64,000 nt of DNA from positions 806,001 through 870,000 of the forward strand of contig VNKQ01000005.1 of assembly GCA_016508695.1 (NCBI GenBank), written 5' to 3'. This document shows, in pieces, positions 12,230 through 22,863 of this stretch; position 1 is the stretch's first letter; the number at the start of each line of letters is the position of its first letter. The notes beneath the pieces are model-generated. The model made no database searches and was not told the DNA's origin. It saw only the letters and a program-made list of their open reading frames with translations. Made by a program: the position numbers and the translations under genes. The stretch is from Hyphodiscus hymeniophilus (lineage: Eukaryota > Ascomycota > Leotiomycetes > Helotiales > Hyphodiscaceae).

Positions 12230-12970
12230 TTTGGGCGATCTGAGAGTCGGGTTGTCAGCCTTGTGAAGGGGAGATAGTCAACCAATACAGTGTCAGAGAG
12301 AACGTTTAAGAATCATGTTTCACAATGAAATAATAAGCTCGATTGTGATCCTGTGTTTTTGAGACAATGAAGTAGTTACAACCTTGAATCGTACTGCAAC
12401 TGCTCTCAACGTACAATTCGGGCTTACCAGACAATATCCGAGTGCTCGATCTGATAAGGCTGGAGCTTGTATCAATGATGAGCGGGTGTGTCAAATGTCA
12501 AAGAAGATTACGATCAACCCACGCTCAATTGGAGCGACCTGCGCGAGGCACTATCTCGAGAATGAAGGTCGAAGTCGTTAAGATGATAGGAAAGAAAGCA
12601 GGTTCCATGGATAAAGGAGCGAGGGAGGGGGAGCTTGGACCCACTCGATCTTGTAGTCGCTGTGACGTCGAGGCATCTTGGATTGTTGCCGCGGGGTCGA
12701 CAGGTAGGTATACTCTTTGGAAGCGTTGAATTCGAGTTTAACTTTCTGAGGTATATTTTCGAGTAGAGGCAGTAGTACATTCGAGTTTCTTGCCAAAAAG
12801 CTCGAAGCAGTTGTCGTAAATCATGACAATGTCAAGAATTGACCAATAAGGCGTCAATTTCATCTTCAAATTTTCTGCAGCAACTTACTTCTGCTTGTGA
12901 CCAACGAAGATTGTTTGAAACCAGGTAAATCACACAACTTCCAGATCTCGGCACTTATTCGTCCATAGCC
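12230..12970. promoter_or_regulatory. Divergent intergenic region, phosphate carrier / CBS protein
   Basis: The 741 bp between two divergent start codons must contain both promoters. No coding content was recognised. Short ORFs at 12384-12796 on both strands have no protein-like features. I could not pick out a specific factor site with confidence. Confidence 0.5.
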
Positions 12971-13529
12971 ATGGCAGACGCTCTAGCAGACAGTCATAAT
13001 GCCGCTTCCAAACCCACCACGCTCTCGAAATTAGCACACCGATACAGAGGAGTGAGTCCTTACCCCTCCAACAGCCCAAACCCCACCAGACTGACCCTCT
13101 CAGGCAACAGTGGAAGATCTCGACCCTCCCTCCGCTCTGTCCTGCAATCCAACAGACCCCATTTCACACGCGCTCCTCTCGGCCTTCGAAAGAGACTACA
13201 CGCACCTCACAGTCGTCTCAGACACTACCCGCGCCCTCCTAGGCTACCTATCCATTCCTCACCTCCGAATCTTGCTCGATACCGGGAAAGTACAAGAGAG
13301 CGATGAAGTGAGCAAGGCGATGGTCAAGTTCCGCAGGAAAGGGAGGGTCTACAAGGTCATTACGATGGATACGCCATTGGAGGAGCTGGAGATGTTCTTC
13401 AATGGGGGCGAGAATGGAGAGGGTGGAAAGCAGGAATTTGCTGTTGTGACGGATGAGAGGAGGAGATTTGTGCTGGGTGTCGCCACGAGGGGAGACTTGG
13501 AGGAGTTTGCAAGACGGCGACCTGCGTGA
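12971..13529 (+). CDS. Small CBS-domain protein
   Basis: Two exons (12971-13051 and 13104-13529, intron 52 bp) encode 168 residues. After MADALADSHNAASKP the protein runs ATVEDLDPPSALSCNP, then ISHALLSAFERDYTHLTVVSD and GYLSIPHLRILL, which is the pattern of a CBS motif. A second one follows (KVITMDTPLEELEMFF ... FAVVTDERRRFVLGVATRGDLEEF). Two CBS motifs make one Bateman module, which usually binds adenosine nucleotides such as AMP, ATP or SAM. No catalytic domain is attached, so the protein probably works as a regulatory or sensor subunit; the partner is unknown. The splice join restores RYRG-ATVEDLDP in frame. Confidence 0.85.
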
Positions 13530-15011
13530 TGATTGATGGGAAGAGAAAAATGATGGGCATGGGCACGCTTGGAGTTTGGGTTGAGCAATTGCATTAGTTG
13601 GTGCATATTGGGAAATGTCGTTTTATGGGCAATTAGAGCCCTGAATCAACTCGGTAGCTGTTTCACAGAGGACGGAAAGTAACGCTCGTCCATTTAACAA
13701 CTATCAATCTGCCATTCATTCATTCTGAACCAATAACGAATGTGAGTTTCAAAAATATTTTGGCTTTTGTCTTCTTGTAATATTGACACCGGACTAGACG
13801 AATTGACAAGCCTGCAGAACCAAGGACTTGAGCTCCTTGCTACAAGTGTTTGATAAGGTTCATCAAAATCTAATGGTTGTTAAACTATTTAAAATAACAG
13901 ACTCATGAACATTGCGAATATCTTTGGTACTCTAAGTTTTAACTTTAAGTCCAAGTCCAATCCAATTCCAAGTCTAAATGTTACAAGGACTGAGATAATC
14001 ATTCTTATAAAGCGCCGAATTCAAACCCCAGATCTCAGTCCGGATTTTTCAAAATATCTGAGCGAGTTAAGCATAGAACAGTAGCTAAAGTCTTAGAAAG
14101 TGAAAATATAAAGCTTAGCGAATTACGCATAGTTCCGAGCAACGAGGTGTATTAGGCTTGTTACCCATATCCCTTAGACGAGTAGAGATTGCACCACAAC
14201 GGCTCTCTCTTGTTAGAGAGGAGAAGGTCATAAGCGACCCAGTTTTTTGTAAGGCTCGCGCAAAGTCTAACAAAGCCCCCGATGCTGTGAGAAGAGCCTA
14301 TCCCAGCAACCGCGAGGCTAAGAATGCGGCTAGTCCTCACTACGATGCCTATCATACTTCTAGTAATGCTTACAAGACTCTCGTCCGGGTGATAAAGAAC
14401 CGTGAATACCGGGCCGAGCACGACAAATTCTATCTGAAAGCAGGAGCATTAGTACCGGTGGCCCCCGCAGAACCCCCGAACCCGCAGCACAGTCTGCTTC
14501 AGAGAGTGAGCGAGCCGATAGACTATAGAAGTGCCCTTGCAGGAGCTTCAAATAAGCATACGGGACTTTGACCAACTTCTAGAGGCCACCGCTAGATCCT
14601 TAGAAGACAACATCTATCCTGCACTCCTTGCCTGGAATATGAACGAAGACAGCATCGACCCTATACTTATCGATCGGGATGAGAGGGAAGATGGCCAAGA
14701 CGAGCCTCTCGCTATCTTTAAGGTCGATGATGGAACTCGCCCCACGGTCATCAATGTTCAAGACCGTCTCCATAGCATTGGCAGAGGATACAAGGGGCAA
14801 TGCCTCATCGCAGGATTCCACAACGAGACAGCCGTCATGCGTCCACATCGTTGGGATACATTGTTTGATGATGCCAGAAGCGCCACAGCGAACTGCGCCC
14901 ACATTGATGAGAAAACTTGTTCAACAACGACACTCGTAGCAACAGTGACACTCGGAGCAACAACCACTAGTAGCAACAAAGCCAGAATTGGTGTCTGAGC
15001 AAGAGTGGAGA
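13530..15011. other. Gene-free AT-rich stretch beside a transposon relic
   Basis: From 13530 to about 14150 the sequence is AT-rich and has no coding signal. From 14158 to 14998 there are two overlapping plus-strand ORFs of 137 and 155 codons. Their translations match no family I know, and the adjoining integrase relic is on the opposite strand. They could be decayed transposon sequence or chance ORFs. I do not call them genes. Confidence 0.45.
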
Positions 15012-15134
15012 ACAATGATTTGTCTTGAGGGATGTAAAGATTGCCTGCCACATTTGACCCGTAAACTTAGGGTCTCTATCTGAGATAATTGCAGAAGGCA
15101 AACCCCAGAGCAGAAAGAGTTTGCGAGTTTGTCC
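15012..15134 (-). mobile_element. Degenerate Ty3/Gypsy integrase core fragment
   Basis: On the minus strand this interval reads KLFLLWGLPSAIISDRDP followed by KFTGQMWQAIFTSLKTN. That corresponds to the retroviral-type integrase core of Ty3/Gypsy elements around its second catalytic Asp (the I-SDRD-KF signature). Homology-like sequence stops abruptly after about residue 37, and two in-frame stops lie just upstream (near 15135-15140). It is therefore a broken remnant, possibly mutated by RIP, as C-to-T changes would give the TAG codons. No LTRs, reverse transcriptase or gag could be recognised nearby. Confidence 0.65.
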
Positions 15135-18100
15135 CTACTATAGGCGCAAGCTTACTAGGCCCGACCATTGCTTCTTACTAGTCGTAGTCGCCTGTGAGTC
15201 TGCCTGGGATACTATCGATTAGCAGGACTCAAAAGCTTTTATTGTAATCCACAAACCATCTGTCCAAATTGGTAAATGAGTAAATAAGAAGTATTTTCTT
15301 CCCTCACTTTTATCCGCTTCGCCTAGTCCTTTCCAAGCACTCTGTCCAAAAGCATCGAGCCCTCTAACCTAGCAAAGAAAAGCTAAGCCGACCTTCTTAC
15401 CCACTTGGAGAATCATGATTGTCGTCGCCGAGCCTACCGATAACTTCGCTGTTGAATATGCCTTGACTATCCAGCAAACCCTGATGATATGTAGCAAAGC
15501 TTGAGCTCCAGGTTCGCGAATGCTACTCGCAGCTGTAAAGACTCAAGTATCCACATTCACAATTGGTCAAGGAACGCAAGGTGGACTGGGTCAGCAAGAC
15601 CATCTTTTTCGAATGTCAATATGACATTTATCGATCCAGTTGCTAGGGGCTGACAGTACTACAGTAATCTGCTCTCTCGCTTGGCCCCTAGCCCCCTTTG
15701 GACAGCGCAAGAAGATTTCATCTCTGGTGCCTTGTGAAGCATTGACAAGGTTCAAATTGACAGAATAGTCATCTTGACTGCCTGACATCCAGTACGTATC
15801 GTTAATAGACAAGCATAGCACCGCGATTGAACGCCTAGGCTCTGAAAAGTCGGCAGGCTCTGACATGTTCTCAAGCGAGACATGCCTTCACTTCCTGACA
15901 ACGCGCTCCAAGGTAGCGCTACTACTACCATCTAGAGATTTCATGATCTTACACAACCAAGATTGTCTGAGGAAGTATTTCGAAGCAATCACACACTAGC
16001 AGTCTTGACGTATACAGCTATATCTTAATGATAACTGCTACTAGGAGAATGCGGAGAGATCATTTTCCGAGTACGATGTTGAAGAGCGAGTTGAGCACAG
16101 AACGGGAGACAAAGTATTGTGAAGTGAATACATGAAGCTTGGCGACTGAAAGAATCTCCTCTGCTGGCTGGCTTTTGCCTTAGCTGCATGATACCGCGCA
16201 ATGAAAGGCTGAAAGACTGTGAACAGGACCTTCTTAGAACGGGGCTGCGTCTAACCACACGTCCGGAAAGTAGGATTGCAAAGTTTCGGGATACGAGCCT
16301 GGTTCGGTAGTTTGCTAGGCAGGATGACAGATTCTCAGAAGGGAGATGGCCGCCTAACAGAGAAGAATGGCAAAGATAGAAGATAATTCCTCGAAACCAG
16401 ATGGATTCGGACGAAACACCTTTCTATGGGAGAGGACTTTGCTGACTTGCTTATCAAGTTCTGAGAGGCAGTCAGCATTCTGCTACACCTGCGGATGGAC
16501 TTCCCGTGTCCCATCCAGCGGTGATGGATTTGCAGACGCAAGACAACATTGTAGGAATCCAGAACATAGCTGCAATCGAACAAATCTCCCAAAACTTTTC
16601 AGCATGATTTGTATTGCGGTTCTGGACGAACGGAGCTTTGAAGGCGTTTATTTTTATTTTTACCACATCTGCACCTGTCTTTGATGAGTGGCTGCAGGCA
16701 CTTGCATCGCACTACCGCAAACCCCCGACGTCGTTCAATCCTAACATTACTTCGTAGAAAATGACGGGTTCGGCAAAAAAAAGGGGGGAATAAGCTCAGG
16801 GGGTGAGAATCTGACTGTGCTCTCCGAGCAGCTTTGCCATAAAACTTTCGAAAGCGGAGGAGTTCACCCGTTATACTACTTTGTAGCTCAGCACACCTAC
16901 TTTGCCAGAAGCCGCCATGTTCAGTCGGGATCATTCTTGTCGCCCGTAATGAAGGAGATTTTCTAAGATTTGAGTCGTCGACAGCTGCAGATAATCTTCC
17001 CTATTTAATGAGACGACGTAGGTGGATCTCTTCTGGTCTTGGAATAGGCTGATCATACGCATCGGACGGAGAGAAGTTGATACGATGCGGCAGAAGTGTT
17101 TCAGAAGCTTCGAACCAACGGCAGAAAGCGAGAGAGGATAAATGAAGTGCGTTGCAAAGGTATCCAGATTTTGGTTGGCAGGTTGCAGATGACTTGCATA
17201 CGACACGAGGTGCATACTGTACCTACCGGTAGTGCCTAACCTCCCCAATAGAGGGCTCTGAGCGAGGACGTTGGCGTTCCTCGAAACCTTGGTGCTGGGT
17301 TCGGAATCTGAGAGGACGTTGTGTGATTATTCGCTGCATGGCCCGGCGAACCGAGATTCGAAGAGGCTCGGTGTCAAGGGGTTGCAGGTAGATGGAGGGA
17401 GGATGATTGGCCTCATGGTTCGAGGTTCAAGGGTTTGAACGACGAGGGTGCTCCCAAAGGTGTGTGTGTGATGCCAGTTTTGCAATGTTGAAGACGCCAG
17501 ATTGATATTGCAGTACTTGCAGACAGACGGGAACAAGATTAAGGCGCCGAACATACGAGGTTAGGTACAGGACGAGATTACGGGTTGTCTGCATTGAAGG
17601 AATACTACTGTACCTACCAGTCTACCACGAGCCCGATGTTGTTGTGCAACCCAATCCAGGGCCAGAGCGAAGGCTAAGGCCGCCCCCCCCTACCCCCTAC
17701 CTCCCCGCAAGTTGGGGGCTTGAGGAAGCGCCAGAAGGGTTCTAGAAGAAGTTTAAGCAGTTTCTTCGGCACCTCTTTCCTCCTGAAAGACCATCAATTA
17801 CAGTAATGCTTGCTGTTGCTTGGAAAGGTTGTCCTGTACTGTACTGTACTGTACTATACTACTACCACCGTACACCAGTACGTACGTACGTAGGACACTT
17901 CCTCCATCCTCCATTCTCCAAGCTCCGTCCTCCATTCTCCATTCTCCATTCTCCATTCACTATCCATGATCCACCCATCCATGTTACAGTATCCCCCTCT
18001 CCCCAAGCCCTCTCCTCAAGGCTTCTTGCAGCCAAGCTCTGCAGGTAAGGCATCAGAATCTTCTTCATTGCAGCCTCCCAAAGACGCACGTCGATGAAAC

Positions 18101-18604
18101 AGTCCCAAACGGTGTAATCTTAAGATGCAACGAGCTGGAAATGCCGCCCCGGTGGCGCAAACTTGTCTCTCATGTCCTGGCTAGGGTCGGAGCTTGTTGG
18201 TGGGTGATTTGCTGGTGCGGGTGACGATCGATGGAAGCGTAATGGGGCTACAGGGCTCCAGCAAGGTTGGCCCCTTTTTCCATGGAAGATAGAAATAGAA
18301 ACTACAGTAATTAGGGTCCCTCCGAGAACTACGTCTCTTGCTCTTCTTGCGCGGTGTCTAATTTCGAACTTCGTACAGAAAATCCCTTCGTCGCACTCTT
18401 CCACTTCCATTAATATTATCTTTGTTCTCCCGACACTTCACGCGTGGTTGATTGTCCTTCTTGATACCCCATATTCCTTTTTAATAACCTCGAAGAAGCC
18501 TCCTTGCCCTCTCCCTCTGCGATCAGGCAAGGAAGATAGGTCATATTAGACACCACATTTCCCAGCAATTTGGACGGCCACTTTTCTTTTTTCCGGCCAT
18601 CACA
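15135..18604. other. Gene-free region with simple repeats
   Basis: A 3.5-kb stretch between the retroelement relic and the SDR gene. All ORFs are short (mostly under 110 codons) and have no recognisable domains. A minus-strand ORF at 15591-15866 has a weak resemblance to retroelement Gag (APSNWIDKC) that I do not trust. Near 17834-17958 there is a cluster of microsatellites. The last few hundred bases presumably hold the SDR promoter. Confidence 0.5.
17834..17958. repeat. Cluster of three short tandem repeats
   Basis: Three simple arrays sit close together: (GTACT)n at about 17834-17856, (CGTA)n at about 17878-17893, and a TCCATTC heptamer array at about 17930-17958. An unlinked GTACT run occurs near 4747-4764. 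All are non-coding. Confidence 0.85.
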
Positions 18605-19943
18605 ATGTCGGAAAAGCCAGCAGTACTCATAATAGGTGGATTGGGTTATATCGGTCGTTTCCTGGCCCTGCACATTCAGAAGAACAACCTCGCGTCCGAG
18701 GTACGGATCGTGGATAAGGTGCTACCACAGCTTGCATGGCTGGCACCGGAGTTCGACGAGGCGTGTTCAAAGGAGAAGTTTATGCAGGCAGATGCAAGCA
18801 AAGAGCGTGAGTGTATCCTCATCAGTCCTGTCACCATCCCCCGAATCCGTCTCGGGCAAGTGTTTGAACGCCTTGACTGACGTGCCTCTGCAACAGAATC
18901 TTTGTCCCGCATATTCGATCGCGCAGACGGGAAGCAATGGGATTACGTCTTCAACTGCGGCGGCGAAACGCGATACTCCCAGGAAGACGAGGTCTACAAG
19001 GTGCGCTCGCTGGCATTGAGTGTTGCGGTCGGCAAGGAGGCTGCGAGGAGAGGCGTCAAGGTCTTCGTGGAGCTGAGTACGGGCATGGTGTACAAACCGG
19101 ACTCGCAGCCAAGTAAGGAGGGGGATAAGACGAAGCCATGGAGCAAAATCGCTGTGTTCAAACTCCAAGCCGAGGAGCAATTGTCCAAAATCGAGGGGTA
19201 TGTTACAACTAGGACAGGTGTAGAGCGGACGACGTCGCAGTCTCTGGCTACTACAGCGCACCTCCCCATTCCTAGACCACGCCTCCAGCAGCTAATCTAT
19301 GCACAGACTAAATCTTGTCATTGTTCGCCTTGCACATGTTTATGGTGATTACACGTCACAATACATTGGAACCGCCTTGACCCTCGCACGAGTATATCAA
19401 CATCTTCAAGAAGAGTTGAAGTGGCTCTGGACGAAAGACCTACGAGTCAACACCGTCCACATTACCGACGTAACACGAGCCCTCTTTGACATCGCCGACT
19501 GGTACGTGGTTAAGAAGAAGGCCGATTGGGATGTCAAGACCATGGGAAGAATCCCGATCTTCAACGTGGTCGACAAGGGGCAAACGACTCAAGGCACCAT
19601 GGCCGAAATCGTCGGTCAGGTCTTTGGTATCGAGACCGGTTTCCAGGGTCAGCTGATCAGTACCTTTGCGCGGATGAACATGGACAGCGTGGTGGATGAC
19701 GTTAATGATGAGGTCCTTGGGCCGTGGGCCGAGCTGCTCGAGGATGCGGGCATTACGCGGCCCGGCCCCCTGACGCCGTTCATGGAGAAGGAGTTACTGA
19801 AGGACACGGATCTCAGTATGGACGGCAGTCGACTGGAGAAGGTGGTTGGCTTCTCGTACAAGAAGCCCAAGATCACGAAAGAGCTAGTGCAGGAGACGAT
19901 AGACAGTTATGCAAGAATCGGATGGTGGCCAGTGGCCAAGTAG
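18605..19943 (+). CDS. NAD-dependent epimerase/dehydratase-like SDR
   Basis: Three exons (18605-18806, 18897-19197, 19307-19943) encode 379 residues. The N-terminal Rossmann motif VLIIGGLGYIGRFL (Gly11, Gly14, Gly17) is that of an extended short-chain dehydrogenase/reductase. Further family features are DYVFNCGGETRYSQ, VFVELSTGMVYKPDS, LNLVIVRLAHVYGDY and VNTVHITDVTRALFDIADW. The usual YxxxK pair is altered: the segment reads SKIAVFKLQAEE with Lys156 present but Ile152 where Tyr is expected. It may bind NAD(P) without ordinary SDR chemistry. The substrate is unknown. The ATG at 18605 has a good context (CACAATGTC) and the splice joins keep frame. Confidence 0.88.
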
Positions 19944-21573
19944 GAGTTCTGGCTCTCGGAAATGTCCCAATATCTGAGCAACGGCGGACGATGAGATGAA
20001 GCACGGCAGCAAATCACAAAAGCAGAAACGAGTAACGATCACGAGCAACGGATGTAACCCAGATTGATACCAATCGAAGCACTGCTTTCAAGCGACAGTC
20101 TTTTCTTTTCCTTTGTCCTGCATTGCGAGGGATCAACCGGTTTCAGTGTATACACGGTTATGTTTGTAATATTAAGGGCTCGGTAAAAATGTATCTTATG
20201 TCATATCACGTACAATAGTTTAATATACCATTTTGACTTCTTCACTGCCTTCCAAATCTCGTTCTTGTGGGTATGAACCAAATGAGAAGTCACCAAGTCA
20301 ATCCATAAATAATGGGATATTCAAGACAGGCTCAACAAAATCTCGGGTCTCAACTCTAGGCTCTCCACCGACTTTCACAAAAAAAAATGCTATATAAGAT
20401 ATCTCCGAGATGCTTCGCACTCGCACCTCCTTATAGCTTTAGCACCCTCACTCCAGGCTATAACCAACCCAGCCCGATTCCCAAGCAGGCGAAGACCATT
20501 CCCAATCCTTCATGTGTTCCATATACATACACGATCCTTGTATCTCTATAATCACTTGAGCAAGAGCTGCGAGATGAGTGGCCGTGCTGCCAGTCAAGGT
20601 AACAAGTGACCTCTGCGACGCCATATGAAGGCGGATTTCTGGCATCTCTCTTTCTGACGAGCACAACGAGTAACGATAGGAAGGAAACGACAAGGACGGG
20701 TTCCCGAGGTCATCAAGTCTGCAACGGGTTGTCGGTGAGGCTCATGGCATGGGAGACGAACCGGGTAGCACAAGGTCGTTTTTGGATGTTGCTGCTCGCG
20801 CATGACAGACTTCTCCCGGATAGCTGGCGAAGCGATGGGAACTTCATCCTGTTTAGCTCAACTTCTCTCTAGTGCGGCATGTGTTCGGAACTGGATGGCA
20901 TGTGCCCCCCCTTCAAGAGGTGTTCCAAAAGCGATAAGCACGTTCGAATATCGTGACAATTCAACTCGAGCAATATACCAGCAAGAGCAATAACGCCCAT
21001 ATCCATGTCCACCAAAATATGGCTGGGGAGTTCACTGCAACTTCTGAGTAGTGCGTCCTTGATGGGACTGAGAAAAGCCCGAGGAATGTCAGCATGGGGA
21101 GGACTGTGTCATGCAGGGTATCATGCTCCATGAATCCACGAGGAAAGCCAAATACAAGTAATATCATACAGGCACCCACTGATGTACCTTCGTGATAGGA
21201 GAGTGGAGGATGGAAGCAGCTGGGCTGGCCTCGATCAAACCCTAGACTGGGTTTTGGAGGGTGGTGGTTGGGAAGCTCCCGGCTCGGTGACAGTGAGAGA
21301 AGAATGAGCAAAACGGCTGGACTACCAGCAGCGCCTAGGCTTTGCCGCTACACAGATATCAAAAACCGTTGTGTGAGGAAAGCAGTCGAGCAAAATAGGA
21401 GGAAGAATGAGGCGTTGACATTGGAATAACATCGAGCGTGAGGCGCTTGCTCTTCTGTCACGAATTGACGAGGTTTTGGTACTGTATCTTAACAAGCTTT
21501 CAAACAGGCAGCGATAGTGGACATAAAGTTGCGACCCGCTCATTTTGCGCTTCATATTTCACATATTCTAACG
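19944..21573. other. Intergenic, no gene seen
   Basis: A 1.6-kb gap between the SDR stop and the capping-protein stop. The genes converge here, so it contains two 3' UTRs. Short ORFs at 20448-21311 include a hydrophobic one on the minus strand, but it starts at TTG and has no support. Nothing else was recognised. Confidence 0.55.
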
Positions 21574-22576
21574 TTACCGCTTCATGGAATTGATCATCTC
21601 CTGGTGTGTAGCCTTGTCTCTGTTGGCCTCGGTCAACGGCGCAATACTCCTCAAATCCCCCACCACATCCTTCGCCTTGCCAAAGTACACCTCCTGCAAT
21701 AGGTTCCGCATCTTCAGCTCCATATCCTCGACCAGCTTCCCAATATTCGCAATATGTGAGGTGTCGTCGTCGACTGGGAGATCGCTCTCAATCTGCCGCG
21801 TCATGTTCCCACTAAGATCCATCTCTCCCAGACTTTCACTGCTGGTGGACAGGTGTAAGATGACGGTACTCGTGAGCTTGTAATGTGCGGTACGAGCGCG
21901 ATCAACAGCCTCAAACACGTGAATGGAGTCCCAAGTGCCCTCACTCTTTCCAGCTGGCGTAGCAACTATTTCGAATTAGCCTTCCACTGCTTACCCATCT
22001 GTCGTCCTTCCATCAGCCCACAGTACATACCTTTCTTCAATAGCACCACTCCCGCAAAGCCATCATCCAAATTCCAGAAATACACACTCGAAACCCCGCC
22101 CTCGTAATACAGCTCTCTGTAAACATCAAATGCCTCATTGGCTCTAATCTCCATCTTCCTCACACGCTCGCTAGGTACAGCCCCTTCTCCCGCGCCTTCG
22201 TTGTTGCCTTGTTCATCGATGCCGCCAGGGCCGGTGCCTCCTTGTGGTGTCTCGAACTCGCCGGACCAGGGCGAGCGGTAGCTGTCGCCATCGCGGTTGT
22301 AGTCGCAGAGGAGGTAGTCGCGGCCGGATTTTCTGCAGCGGGCGATGGAGAGAGGCTGATCGACGGAGGAGAGAAGGTCTTCGGTGAGGGATGGGACCAG
22401 GGATATCAATGAGTTGAGATGTGTTGTCGTATGCTTGGGATCAAGGCGTCTTAGGAGATCTCTGGAGAGGTGTTAGTTTGAGATGCAACGTGGCCGATCC
22501 AGCAAGGAAATGGAAAGCAGAGACGAAAGAAGGTGAGGCCTTACAATGCGCTGTCAAACTGGTCACCTTCCGCCAT
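21574..22576 (-). CDS. CAP2: F-actin-capping protein subunit beta
   Basis: Three exons (22576-22545, 22461-22031, 21965-21574) encode 284 residues, the usual size of CapZ beta. With the alpha subunit it caps actin-filament barbed ends at cortical patches. The N-terminus MAEGDQFDSALDLLRRLDPK is typical and is made by joining a 32-bp first exon. Other landmarks are LLSSVDQPLSIARCRKSGRDYLLCDYNRDGDSYRSPWS, VYFWNLDDGFAGVVLLKK and the C-terminal GNMTRQIESDLPVDD ... HIANIGKLVEDMELKMRNLLQEVYFGKAKDVVGDLRS. An acidic/Gly-rich loop (GGTGPGGIDEQGNNEGAGEG) interrupts the family core. It lies head-to-tail with the LSD1-like gene; the gap from the LSD1 stop to this gene's start is under 300 bp. Confidence 0.96.
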
Positions 22577-22863
22577 GGTCGAGGATATTTGCTCAATGAT
22601 TGTAGGTGGGACTCGGTTTGTACCTGGAGCTGAATCTAAGCGGGGTATTAGTGCGCCTCAGATAGTATTGTCACAAATACCGAACCACTTTATCTTGGTA
22701 GAAGAGACTAAAATTCGTATAGGATATAGTAATGATTTAATCAATTAATCAAGTTACAGTTATGCTTTCCAAGAAACGCCTCACAGCCAATGCCAAAGCA
22801 ACGCCTATGTATCCATTTGCATCCCAACACCATCCTCTTTGATCGTACAATGTATATGCTTAC

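Noticed and set aside
15591..15866. Possible Copia Gag remnant (APSNWIDKC)
   Set aside because: The match is only a few residues and was not supported by any neighbouring Pol sequence in the same orientation.
17834..17958. Array of short repeats considered as CRISPR or telomere-like
   Set aside because: Units are 4 to 7 bp without spacers and do not match telomere repeats; they are ordinary microsatellites in a eukaryotic genome.
20961..21311. Hydrophobic minus-strand ORF that could be a small membrane protein
   Set aside because: It begins at TTG, has no conserved pattern and no supporting splice sites.
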